Shown piece by piece: positions 27,194 to 36,235 of a stretch of 64,000 nucleotides of DNA (positions are counted from its first letter, which is position 1; each line of letters opens with the position of its first letter). Made by a program: the position numbers and the translations under genes. The notes beneath the pieces were generated by a model. It was not told the DNA's origin. It did no database searches and saw nothing but the letters and a program-made list of their open reading frames with translations. This stretch comes from Leadbetterella lacustris (GTDB lineage: Bacteria > Bacteroidota > Bacteroidia > Cytophagales > Spirosomataceae): the NCBI GenBank assembly GCA_965234335.1, contig OZ248456.1, positions 1 through 64,000 of the forward strand. Direction: 5' to 3'.

Positions 27194-28882
27194 TTATTCA
27201 AAAATTATGGTTTCAGCATCTTCATACCACTTTTCATACATCGGCTCAAACTCTTTCTCTATCACATTTCGTTTGATTTTCATGGTGGGAGTCATTTTGT
27301 TGTTTTCTACCGTCCACAAATCTTTGAGTATTACTATTTTCTTAATTTTTTCATAGGATTTTAGTGTAGGATTGAGTTTTTTTAATTGATCCCTAAAATC
27401 GTCAACTAACTCATCCTTAGACACTTTTCTACCTATTTCAGAAACTACAATTAATGCAATAGGCTGTGGTAAACTTTGCCCAACCACGCAAATCTGCTCC
27501 ACAAAGCTATTCTCGGCAAAACCCATTTCTATTTGAGCAGGAGCTACATATTCACCTTTGGAAGTTTTGTACATTTCCTTTACTCTACCCGTGATTTTTA
27601 GATAATTACCGCTATCTACCTCTCCAACATCACCTGTGTGTATCCAACCCTCGGCATCCATTGTTTCGGCGGTCATTTTTGGTTCTTTGTAATACCCCAA
27701 CATATTCCATTTTGAGCGGGTTAATATTTCACCCGTATCTTTGTCTATTTTTACCTCCATTTCGGGATAAATTTTACCAACGGAGCCCTCAACTTTATGC
27801 CCAAGTGGCATCATACATACCGCTCCCAAGTTCTCGGTCATGCCATAAGCCTCATGTATTTCTATATCCAACTTTCTGAACCAATGAATCAAACTCGCAG
27901 GCATAGGAGCCGCTCCAGTAAAACACATCCATGTTTCTGCCAAACCAAGACCTTTCTTTATCTTCTTTTTTATAATCGTATTGATTACTGGAATGCCTAG
28001 GAGAATATTTAGTTTTTTTTGGGGTAATTTCGATAATATTCCCAACTGAAACTTAGTCCAGATTCGTGGTACTGCCAAAAAATGAGTTGGATTGGCATTT
28101 TGAAGATTTTTAGAAAAAGTATCCAAGTTTTCTGCAAAATAGATAACCCCTCCCGTAACAATACCCAATGATTCCACAATGTTCCGTTCGGCTATGTGAC
28201 AAAGTGGCAAATACGAGAAAAACCTAGTGCCTGTTCTTTCGGCAAAAACAAAATTTCGAGTGGCATATAGACACTCCGAAACCGCAGCAAAATTAACCAT
28301 TACCCCTTTGGGATTCCCGGTTGTGCCGGAAGTATAAATAATAGTAAAAAGTTCGTTTAAATCTGGCAAAACATCCCTTTCGTCTGCTGGGTATTTATCG
28401 AGAATATCATCCCACTGAACATGCTCAAAATCTGGATTGTAATTGGGAAAAGAAACGCATTTCAAATCTGCAGAAATACCATTTTTCATACTTTGCCAAT
28501 CGTCAAGTTTACCAATAAATACCAATTTGGCCTCCGAATGCACCAAAATTTGATTGACTTGGTCGGCCGTAAGCGTTGGATACATCGGCACCGAAATATG
28601 CCCAGCATGCATGATGGCTAAGTCTGTAATAATCCACTCCGCACAATTTTTTGAAATAAGTGCAATATTACTTTTAGCTGGCAAACCAAGGCTATTTATG
28701 AAAGTTGAAATCTTGCGGATTTGCTGCCCGGTATTTTCCCAAGAGAAATCTACAAAATCGTCACCGAATGGTTGCTTTAAAAAAATATTATGCGGGGTGT
28801 TTTTTTCCCAGTGATAAAAATACTCAAGGATAGACTTCTCTCTTTTTACTTCCATTGGTTTAGGTTTGGTTAAAATTATCAT
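27194..28882 (-). CDS. AMP-binding long-chain acyl-CoA synthetase
   Basis: 562 residues of the adenylate-forming family: ATP-binding P-loop IYTSGTTGNPKGVMVNF, YLPLCHIAERN, EAYGMTENLG, and IHTGDVGEVDSGNYLKITGR near the hinge. It activates fatty acids to acyl-CoA through an acyl-AMP intermediate. The C-terminal catalytic Lys is plausible in ENNKMTPTMKIKR. The first ATG is used; a second at 28855 (MEVKREKSILEYFYHW) fits the family start equally well. Chain-length preference cannot be read. Confidence 0.9.
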   Translation of the reverse strand: MIILTKPKPMEVKREKSILEYFYHWEKNTPHNIFLKQPFGDDFVDFSWENTGQQIRKISTFINSLGLPAKSNIALISKNCAEWIITDLAIMHAGHISVPMYPTLTADQVNQILVHSEAKLVFIGKLDDWQSMKNGISADLKCVSFPNYNPDFEHVQWDDILDKYPADERDVLPDLNELFTIIYTSGTTGNPKGVMVNFAAVSECLYATRNFVFAERTGTRFFSYLPLCHIAERNIVESLGIVTGGVIYFAENLDTFSKNLQNANPTHFLAVPRIWTKFQLGILSKLPQKKLNILLGIPVINTIIKKKIKKGLGLAETWMCFTGAAPMPASLIHWFRKLDIEIHEAYGMTENLGAVCMMPLGHKVEGSVGKIYPEMEVKIDKDTGEILTRSKWNMLGYYKEPKMTAETMDAEGWIHTGDVGEVDSGNYLKITGRVKEMYKTSKGEYVAPAQIEMGFAENSFVEQICVVGQSLPQPIALIVVSEIGRKVSKDELVDDFRDQLKKLNPTLKSYEKIKKIVILKDLWTVENNKMTPTMKIKRNVIEKEFEPMYEKWYEDAETIIFE

Positions 28883-28951
28883 ATTTTTTGTAAAAATAAT
28901 GATGTTTTTGAAAAACCCAAACTAATGAAAATAATTTTAATGGTCTAAGAC

Positions 28952-29773
28952 TTAACCCAGTGTATATTTAACTTTATAAAAATCCAAAAACTTCAAAATT
29001 GTCTCTACATGTGTACCCAATCCGACATTGAGAAACTGATTTTCTTCAATCTCTACACCGTCTTTTATGATTTTGGGAGAAAAACCCAGCGGCAGATGCA
29101 TGGTTTTTGATTGTATTGCCCATATTTTACCGTCCCTGTCAAAGGTTGGCCCACCGCTTTGCCCTCTAAGCCCTGGCGTGCTAGTTTCTATCCATTTGTA
29201 ATCATAATAATTGTCAGGACTTTTCCCAGTAACAACCTGACGGGTCATTATGCCATCCATCGGAAAGGTAGGTATTGGAAAAATAGAAGAATCAAAAGAA
29301 AAACTCTGGGTGTTCTCCAAAAAACTGGCTTTCAAATCGTAAAAAGGATAGCCCAATTTACACAAACTTGTGGCCGGCTGTACATGGGCTGGATTTTGAA
29401 AAACTGGATATTTTTTTACAAAATCAGAATTATAATTCTCAATTTTGCCAATGGCGAGGTCGTTTTCATGCAAAACATGAAACTGACCAATGCGATGATC
29501 ATCGGCTCCAAACCACATAGAATGATTAAGAATCCATTTGGGATTTACCCCCAAACTATCCGTTGGACTGTTTTGAAACCTCGCTAGCTCAGTTTGATGT
29601 TGCTGATAAAGTTGTAAGCCGTGCAAAACGTGTGCAGCAGTCACTATCCAGCCTTCATCGTTGATAATCACAAAACTTCCCAAACCACTTTCCACTGAAT
29701 TGTCGTAGAATCTGTTGGAAATAATTAGTGGGAAAGTGTATTGTGCAGCTATTTTATATGCTTCCGAGAACAT
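28952..29773 (-). CDS. Trypsin-like serine protease domain protein
   Basis: 273 residues forming a chymotrypsin/HtrA-type protease domain. The triad is His48 in WIVTAAHVLHG, Asp105 in HENDLAIGK and Ser206 in GLRGQSGGPTFD. No signal peptide or PDZ domain is seen, which is unusual for DegP-type proteases and suggests a cytosolic or unconventionally exported enzyme. It lies between the acyl-CoA ligase gene and a dispersed repeat. Substrate unknown. Confidence 0.85.
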   Translation of the reverse strand: MFSEAYKIAAQYTFPLIISNRFYDNSVESGLGSFVIINDEGWIVTAAHVLHGLQLYQQHQTELARFQNSPTDSLGVNPKWILNHSMWFGADDHRIGQFHVLHENDLAIGKIENYNSDFVKKYPVFQNPAHVQPATSLCKLGYPFYDLKASFLENTQSFSFDSSIFPIPTFPMDGIMTRQVVTGKSPDNYYDYKWIETSTPGLRGQSGGPTFDRDGKIWAIQSKTMHLPLGFSPKIIKDGVEIEENQFLNVGLGTHVETILKFLDFYKVKYTLG

Positions 29774-29829
29774 CTTTAAATTATTTTTTTAACCAACTAC
29801 AAAAAGCACACCAAAATCAATTGTGTTAA

Positions 29830-29907
29830 TTTTTAACTGCAAAGTTGCAATGACGCAATGAAATAATCATTCCCATGTGTGTCTAAAGACTTAATCATGA
29901 ATGTTTC
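29830..29907 (-). repeat. Dispersed intergenic repeat, copy 1 (diverged)
   Basis: Read on the minus strand it runs from GAAACATTCATGATTAAG through TTTAGACACACA and AATGATTATTT to TTGCAGTTAAA, matching the copies near 56718, 61369 and 62672. The TGA stop of the amidohydrolase gene overlaps its first bases. Confidence 0.75.
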
Positions 29908-31537
29908 ATTTTAATTCATATACTTTCTGGCCACCGATGTAGGTAAAAAGCACTCTTGTATTTCTGATTTTCGACAGATTAATAGACATGATATCCTCTT
30001 CCAAAACCACAAAATCAGCCATTTTACCTTTCTCTATGCTTCCTCTTTCTTTATCTTCAAAATTGGCATACGCACTCCAAATAGTCATGGCCTTAAGAGC
30101 ATTTTCTTTGCTCAGAGCGTTTTCCATCTGAAATCCACCTGCGGGCCAGTTGTTGTTGTCCTGACGAGCCACAGCCGAATGAAAACCAAACAACGGATTG
30201 ACAAACTCTACTGGGAAGTCGCTGCCGTTGGCTATCAAACCATTTTGTTGTCTCAACTCCTCAAAAGGATACGCATGTTTTACCCGTTCTTTCCCTAACC
30301 TTTCCTCTGCCCAATACATATCAGAGGTGGCATGGGTAGCCTGAATGGATGGAATAACCGAATATTTGCCAAACTTGGGTACATCAGCTGGGTTTACGAC
30401 CTGACAATGCTCAATTCTCCACCTGCGGTCGTTCTTGCCTTTTAGATATTTCCCATACAAATCCAACACCAATCTATTGGCAGAATCGCCAATACAATGC
30501 GTATTAACTTGATAATCAGATTTATATATTTGAGCAAAATATTTATCCATTTCGTTTTTACTCGTTAACAAAAAACCAGAGTTAGAACTTTGGTCGGCAT
30601 AAGGTTTCAGCAAAACTGCTCCACGTGAGCCCAAGGCACCATCGGCATAAACCTTAAATGAACGCACATTCATTCTGTCTGTTTTTATGATGCCTTTTTT
30701 TATAAAATATTCAACATTACGTAAGCCGACAGAAACCATGGCGTAATCTCTAATTTTCAGACTTCCTTCTTTTTGCATTTTCATCATGAGCTCAATGTCG
30801 TCTTGGCTAATACCTGCATCAGAAACAGTTGTAAGGCCATATTTGAGGCTTTCAGCCTGTGCTGCCAAAAGCTGCTGTCTCTTCACTTTTTCATCCTCTT
30901 TGGGCATAACTCTTTTTACCAATCCCATGGCGTTATCTATCAAAATACCCGTAAGTTGACCATCCACAACCTCCACATCGCCACCAGAAATTTTGCTCGA
31001 AGGTGATATTTTGGCCATTTGTAGAACCTTAGAATTTACCAACATCGCATGTCCATCAATTCTCGTCAACATCACCGGCACATTTGGAAACAGCTGGTCT
31101 AAATCGTCTTTGTTGGGAAAAACTTTTACATCCCAATCGTTTTGATCCCAACCTCGGCCAACTAGCCATTCTTGACTTGGATTTGCTTTTCTGAAATCTT
31201 GCAGTCTTTTCAGAATTTCTTTGAAACTCTTGGCCCCTACCAAATCACACTGTGAAAGCATTTGTCCTAAACCCAAGAAATGCGAATGTGGATCATAAAA
31301 TCCTGGATAAACAGGTTTATTTTGCAAATCAAGTGTGGATTTGGCCGAATATTTTTTAGCCAAGTCTGAATAATTCCCAACTTCCAGAAAAACTCCATTA
31401 TGAACCACAAAGGCGTCTGCCTTGCTAAATTTGGCGTCTACAGTATAAACCTGAGCATGGTGAACCAGTAAATCGACTTGCTTTTTTTGAGCAAAAACAA
31501 CATTTATACAAAATATGAACAGTAGTGTCTTTTTCAT
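29906..31537 (-). CDS. Secreted amidohydrolase (YtcJ-like)
   Basis: 543 residues with a signal peptide (MKKTLLFIFCINVVFAQ). The metal-dependent TIM-barrel fold is indicated by FYDPHSHFLG (HxH metal ligands), INTHCIGDSANRLVLD, WRIEHCQVV and ANGSDFPVEFVNP, typical of the YtcJ/amidohydrolase-3 group. It hydrolyses an amide or related bond in the periplasm; the substrate is not predictable. It is 11 bp downstream of the M14 carboxypeptidase gene, suggesting cotranscription and a role in peptide or amide scavenging. Confidence 0.88.
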   Translation of the reverse strand: MKKTLLFIFCINVVFAQKKQVDLLVHHAQVYTVDAKFSKADAFVVHNGVFLEVGNYSDLAKKYSAKSTLDLQNKPVYPGFYDPHSHFLGLGQMLSQCDLVGAKSFKEILKRLQDFRKANPSQEWLVGRGWDQNDWDVKVFPNKDDLDQLFPNVPVMLTRIDGHAMLVNSKVLQMAKISPSSKISGGDVEVVDGQLTGILIDNAMGLVKRVMPKEDEKVKRQQLLAAQAESLKYGLTTVSDAGISQDDIELMMKMQKEGSLKIRDYAMVSVGLRNVEYFIKKGIIKTDRMNVRSFKVYADGALGSRGAVLLKPYADQSSNSGFLLTSKNEMDKYFAQIYKSDYQVNTHCIGDSANRLVLDLYGKYLKGKNDRRWRIEHCQVVNPADVPKFGKYSVIPSIQATHATSDMYWAEERLGKERVKHAYPFEELRQQNGLIANGSDFPVEFVNPLFGFHSAVARQDNNNWPAGGFQMENALSKENALKAMTIWSAYANFEDKERGSIEKGKMADFVVLEEDIMSINLSKIRNTRVLFTYIGGQKVYELK

Positions 31538-31548
31538 TTTAAAATATT

Positions 31549-34095
31549 TTATTCTTCGTTTCCAAATCTTTGTGAACCCAACGCCGAACTAAAAAACAAG
31601 GCATTGAAAAACAACTTGTTAGTTCCAAACCATATTCCCCTAAAATTGGGATTATCAGAAAACAAAATTATCTGTCCGGCACCCGAATTTTCCGAGATTA
31701 TGGCCGCCGAATTGGCTATTTTTGAAAGCGAACTCGGATGCACATAACCACAAATCCAAGGTTTAGCGGTGTATTGAGCTACGGTAGAAAAAGCATTTTT
31801 TGATTTTTCTAAAAAGGTATTGTTGTTTCTGTAAATGTTCAGCGAGTTGGATTCAAATCCAAAGCCCAAAGGATGCGTGGTATCAATATTTACTTCAAAA
31901 ATAGCCCCGCCAGTAGATTTGGCCCCTTGTGCATCGGCTTGTTTTTCAAAATTCATTCTTTTTGGGTCCTTTTCAGGCTCTAGGTTGATCACTTTTGACT
32001 CAGATATTTCCTTTTTTATTGCCCATTCTGAGGCCGTTTTTAAGGTTATTAAATTGCCACCTTGTTTTACCCAATCCTTGATTTTCTTCACTGAAGCATC
32101 GTTAAGGGCGTCATATTGGCCACTTACCATTACCAAATGCGTGTAAGAGTTCAAGTTTACTCTTCCAAATTGACTTAGTTCCAATTTCGTTATGGGCATT
32201 TGCAGTTTGGTTTCTAAAAGATGCCAAACCTCTCCAACTTCATATTGACTTGTACCTAATCCAGCCAAAACCATGGCTTTGGGTTTCAAAACCGTTTTAA
32301 AAGAATTGCTACCTAAATCTATGCCTGCAGAGCTAAAGCCCGTTGAAACTGGAAAAATATCAACGTTTGTGATATTTTGAACTTGCTTTAACATTTCTGA
32401 AAGCTCTGTTGAACTTATCTTTTGGTTCTGAACCGGGATCAACAAACTTCCATGAGCCCAGTTTTTACCGCCGTTTACAAAAGTCTTCAAAGCCACTTTT
32501 ACCAAAATATCTTTGTCCAAAAGCTTGTACAAGGCCTTGGCAGCGTTGTAATCTCTCCAGTCAATCAAATAGGCGTAATCTGATTTTACAAACTCATTGG
32601 TTTTAATATCCAACGAAGCTTCATCTATGGCAGCTCCTAATTCTGGCAAAACTTTGGCTTCAGCGTGTTTTAGCCCAAAAGCCAAGGCAAGATTCCAGGT
32701 AGATGTATCATAGAAAACACTGTCAGCAAAAGTCTTTGGTCTGTCAAAAATAGATTTCACCAATAAGGACTGCGGTTGATTAATCGGAATGAATATTGCA
32801 TTTCCTTTCTTAAAACTCACTTCGCCCACTTTCGTGTCGTTTTTGAGTTGAAAGGCCTTTATTTTGTGCTGCAGCAACAAATCCCAAAATGCTTTGTTTC
32901 TGTTCTGATCAAAATCGTCGCCAATTAAATATCCTTTGTTGAGGTTCTTAGCTGCATCCTTTTCAATATTCTTGAAAAAATCTGACTGATGTTTTAGCAA
33001 TATTTTTCTTTCTCCTACGCCTGCATGAATAGTGGCTATGGCATTGACCAACTGATTTCTGACGGCAAATTTATAAGTCAAAACACCATTATCAGAGTCC
33101 TGTGCATGACCGCGACTGCTTCCTTGCTCAAACAAGAGGCCCAAACCACCTTGCATATCGGGATAAGAACTTCCATAACCAGGGTAGAAATTATCAAATG
33201 ACTCTTTGGTATAATAAAATGAGCCAATTTCGTTCATGGCATTCTCAAAATACTTGGCAAATTTGCTATTCAACATCTTGTAGTTGTCCTGAGTCACGAG
33301 TGGATTTTCGGCATTGCTTTTCGTTGGCTCAAAGAAATGCGTACTGTTGGTGCCCATTTCATGAAAATCCGTCACGACATTCGGCATCCATTGGTGATAA
33401 TATTTCAGACGATTCCGAGATTCTTTGTGAACTGCCAAATACCAGTCCCTATTCAGGTCAAACCAATAGTGATTTACCCTACCCGAAGGCCAAACTTCAT
33501 TGTGCTCACGGTCGTTTGGATCCGTAACGTTGGGCTCGCCCTTGTGCATATTTACCCAATTATTGAATCTATCCCTGCCGTCGGGATTCACGATGGGCTC
33601 CATCAAAAACACCGCGTTGTCATAAACCTTTGAAGCTTCATCTCCTTGAATGGCAGCCAAATAATAGGCAGTCAGCAAAGATGCCTCCCCGCCAGAGGCT
33701 TCGTTGCCATGCACATTGTAACCCAGCCAAATTACTGACGGCTGATTGTCAAAATCTACACTTTTGCCTTCAACAATGTCCAAATGATTTTTACGAATAG
33801 TCTCCAGTTTAGACAGATTTTCGGGTTTGGCAAAATGAACTATAATTTGCTCTCTGTGCTCATTTGTTTCGCCAATACTTACCACTTTTATTCTGTCTGA
33901 TGCCTTTTCCAAAACCCGCATATATTCCACCATCTTGTCATATCTTGTATGATGACTTCCTATTGGGTAACCTAAGAATTGTTGCGGAGAGGGTATTTGA
34001 GGATTAAGATTTTTCTTCGGCAGAAAATATTCGTTTTGGGTAAATGCCGAAAGGCAGGAAACTAGGGTAAAAACTAAGAGTAATGTTTTTTTCAT
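31549..34095 (-). CDS. Secreted M14-family zinc carboxypeptidase
   Basis: 848 residues with a signal peptide (about 1-19). The M14 zinc site is visible: GYNVHGNEASGGEAS (His and Glu ligands), NPDGRDRFNNW and VTDFHEMGTNS (third His region). GLLFEQGSSRGHAQ may hold the catalytic Glu. The C-terminal half, about 400 residues, is an extension with a Rossmann-like stretch (HLVMVSGQYDALNDASVKKI). It removes C-terminal residues from exported peptides. It heads the pair with the amidohydrolase gene; beyond its 5' side begins the polysaccharide island. Confidence 0.9.
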   Translation of the reverse strand: MKKTLLLVFTLVSCLSAFTQNEYFLPKKNLNPQIPSPQQFLGYPIGSHHTRYDKMVEYMRVLEKASDRIKVVSIGETNEHREQIIVHFAKPENLSKLETIRKNHLDIVEGKSVDFDNQPSVIWLGYNVHGNEASGGEASLLTAYYLAAIQGDEASKVYDNAVFLMEPIVNPDGRDRFNNWVNMHKGEPNVTDPNDREHNEVWPSGRVNHYWFDLNRDWYLAVHKESRNRLKYYHQWMPNVVTDFHEMGTNSTHFFEPTKSNAENPLVTQDNYKMLNSKFAKYFENAMNEIGSFYYTKESFDNFYPGYGSSYPDMQGGLGLLFEQGSSRGHAQDSDNGVLTYKFAVRNQLVNAIATIHAGVGERKILLKHQSDFFKNIEKDAAKNLNKGYLIGDDFDQNRNKAFWDLLLQHKIKAFQLKNDTKVGEVSFKKGNAIFIPINQPQSLLVKSIFDRPKTFADSVFYDTSTWNLALAFGLKHAEAKVLPELGAAIDEASLDIKTNEFVKSDYAYLIDWRDYNAAKALYKLLDKDILVKVALKTFVNGGKNWAHGSLLIPVQNQKISSTELSEMLKQVQNITNVDIFPVSTGFSSAGIDLGSNSFKTVLKPKAMVLAGLGTSQYEVGEVWHLLETKLQMPITKLELSQFGRVNLNSYTHLVMVSGQYDALNDASVKKIKDWVKQGGNLITLKTASEWAIKKEISESKVINLEPEKDPKRMNFEKQADAQGAKSTGGAIFEVNIDTTHPLGFGFESNSLNIYRNNNTFLEKSKNAFSTVAQYTAKPWICGYVHPSSLSKIANSAAIISENSGAGQIILFSDNPNFRGIWFGTNKLFFNALFFSSALGSQRFGNEE

Positions 34096-34238
34096 GAATA
34101 AAAATGAAGGTTAATGGTGTAATTAGACCCAAATTAAGCATATTTCTAATTATTAGCGTATTTTTTGGGCAAAAAAAGAAGGGGACTCAATAACATTATC
34201 TCTCCTTCGAAGAAAAAAGAGTCCAAAACCAATATCCC

Positions 34239-34345
34239 ATCACCCCCATTTTGCCCATTTGATAATCTCTAATGGCTTGCATTAGTTCGGTGGTGGTGTT
34301 CATCAAAACGGCCCTTGAGATAGCATTGACTCATTTATCGGTTCA
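34239..34345 (-). pseudogene. Degenerate remnant of the pirin gene 3' end
   Basis: 107 bases align to 62769-62876, the last ~36 codons of the intact pirin gene, in the same orientation, with about 11 mismatches and one single-base deletion by eye. The deletion breaks the frame and the terminal stop codon is lost. The rest of 34096-34442 holds the M14 upstream region and a short repeat. It marks the left boundary of the polysaccharide locus. Confidence 0.85.
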
Positions 34346-34363
34346 TTATCAACCCAATATGCC

Positions 34364-34413
34364 GCTGATAGCTACGAACTAAAAGCTACTTCTTACAAAT
34401 GTCAATATTTCCA
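34364..34413 (+). repeat. Short dispersed repeat, copy A
   Basis: CTGATAGCT...AACTAAAAGCTA followed by TTACAAAT resembles 36030-36079 (roughly three quarters identical by eye), which lies on the other side of the BNR_4 gene. Confidence 0.5.
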
Positions 34414-34442
34414 ACAGGCAGGGATTTTTGGAAGAAATTGAA

Positions 34443-35828
34443 TCACAAAATTTTTAACAAATATAACTGACTAGGTCCAGGCCAAGGTTTTTCGGGGGCA
34501 CGATCACGGTTTCTTTTTATGGTCTCCCATTTTAAAATGTATCTTCCTCCAACTTTGTCTGAATCACCTATATCTTCAGAGGTCTGAATAAGCAATCCTG
34601 GGAAATTACCTTCCACTTTCAAACTTGTATTCATAGGTTCAGGTTTTTGTACCTTTCCAATGTTTTCAAATTTATTGTTCAGCAAGATAGTTCCATTTCC
34701 GTATTTTATGTGCCAAAAATCAACTTCATAATTTCCATCATCTCGCTTCGTAAATCCTCTTAACAGAATTTCACTATTGATACTTCCATTTCCTGAAAAA
34801 AACCATCGGTAGTCCCAATTCGTGATTTGATGGTAAACCCAATTTTTATTCTGAATTTGGGCCGAAAATAACTGTGTATTTCCATTTTTATCAAATTTGT
34901 GATAAACAAAAACAGGGTCGTTTTTTTCATCCAAACACAATTTTGCGGCCAGATTAATTATACCTCCTTCTACTGGAATTGGATCCACGATCAACGATTG
35001 CTGACCGAGTGTAGCAGGTAGCTGAATGGGTTCACCAAAGGCATCAAACCAGTTTTTAAGGTCGGGACTTTTCATATACGAAAGGTCGTGGTTGGTAGAA
35101 CAGTCGGGGGTATCACGCCAAACCCAGTACATGTGGTAATTGCCATCTTTCAAGAGGGTGGGTTGGGTTTGGTAGGCATTCATCAAACCCTGTCCATTGG
35201 TAAGCGGTGTGTCAAGTAAGCGTTTCCAAGATTTGGTTTCGCAATTATATGTGTTATAAATTTCATTACCGTTACCACTTCCACCATCGCGGTAATGATA
35301 GAGCAATTCACCTTCTCGGGTAAGCAAAAAATGAGGATAGGTCGTTCGTTTTTCCTCGGTTCCCACCATTTCAAATACCTGCTTCAGTGTTGTGATGTCG
35401 TTGGGTTTAGTACTTCTGAAATAGGTGAGTGGGTTTACATGAACATTTCCAGAAAGATGAATAAAACCCTCTTTATCTATACCAAGTGTCAGAAAATTAT
35501 GACTATCCCAGCCTAATACGGTGCTTGTTCCACCTGCTGTTTCGCGAGTAGTGGCGGGAAGAATATGTAGCTGAAATTTAGATTCATTCAAGTTTCTTTG
35601 ACCCACCACTATGTTGCGGTTAGCATTATAATAGGCAATATACTGACGGTTTCCATGAGAATACAAGCAAAAACCCACGGGGTGTCCTGCCCATACACTA
35701 TCTATTTTAATAGTTTGGATGATGGATTCAGAATTGCTGCTTTCATCAATAATAATTTGATTTACTATATTCTGAGAAAAAATTTTCAAAGAAAAAAGCA
35801 TTAAAGAAATGAAAAGCAAGTTTTTCAT
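34443..35828 (-). CDS. Secreted BNR_4 beta-propeller protein, possible polysaccharide lyase (PL24/PL25-like)
   Basis: 461 residues with a signal peptide (MKNLLFISLMLFSLKIFSQ). Repeating beta-propeller blades carry BNR_4 features: HLSGNVHVNPLTYFRS, TYPHFLLTREGELLYHYRDG and GSGNGNEIYNTYN. This fold and the His / Arg-rich blocks occur in ulvan lyases of PL24/PL25, which cleave sulfated rhamnose-glucuronate polymers by beta-elimination; catalytic equivalence is an inference. It is set apart from the main operon by 407 bp and is flanked by a short repeat pair, so it may have its own promoter. Confidence 0.7.
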   Translation of the reverse strand: MKNLLFISLMLFSLKIFSQNIVNQIIIDESSNSESIIQTIKIDSVWAGHPVGFCLYSHGNRQYIAYYNANRNIVVGQRNLNESKFQLHILPATTRETAGGTSTVLGWDSHNFLTLGIDKEGFIHLSGNVHVNPLTYFRSTKPNDITTLKQVFEMVGTEEKRTTYPHFLLTREGELLYHYRDGGSGNGNEIYNTYNCETKSWKRLLDTPLTNGQGLMNAYQTQPTLLKDGNYHMYWVWRDTPDCSTNHDLSYMKSPDLKNWFDAFGEPIQLPATLGQQSLIVDPIPVEGGIINLAAKLCLDEKNDPVFVYHKFDKNGNTQLFSAQIQNKNWVYHQITNWDYRWFFSGNGSINSEILLRGFTKRDDGNYEVDFWHIKYGNGTILLNNKFENIGKVQKPEPMNTSLKVEGNFPGLLIQTSEDIGDSDKVGGRYILKWETIKRNRDRAPEKPWPGPSQLYLLKIL

Positions 35829-36235
35829 ATTCGTATTTTTATATATTTCAGTTTGTATAATTCAATTACCTATCGAAAGCACTTTGTAAAGCGGACTTCT
35901 AAGAGCCTTGATAGCTAAAAGATCAACACCTTTTCCCGTTGTCCGTAATCTATTTTTCGCTACCTTTTATTCTAAAAAAATATAACAATATCAATTGGAT
36001 ACAGTAGGCTATACAAAAGCAAATCACAACTGATAGCTATTAGCTAAAAGCTATTTGTTACAAATATCCGAATATCTACCGGGGTCGCGTTCGACCATGT
36101 AAGCAAATTACAATAGCCTCACCATTTCAACTAAGGTTTAAGAAGTAGACACTCTTTTTAAATAAGTGTCAACTCCTATTGATTAAAATTGGTACCACAT
36201 TTTCGTAAAATCAAAATACAAAGGGCTACAAACTC
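35829..36235. other. Intergenic region with a short repeat and a hairpin
   Basis: 407 bases. 36030-36079 resembles 34364-34413. 36149-36171 is a hairpin, GACACT and AGTGTC around an 11-base loop. The remainder is AT-rich and probably holds the promoter of the 34443 gene. No coding frame is supported. Confidence 0.5.
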
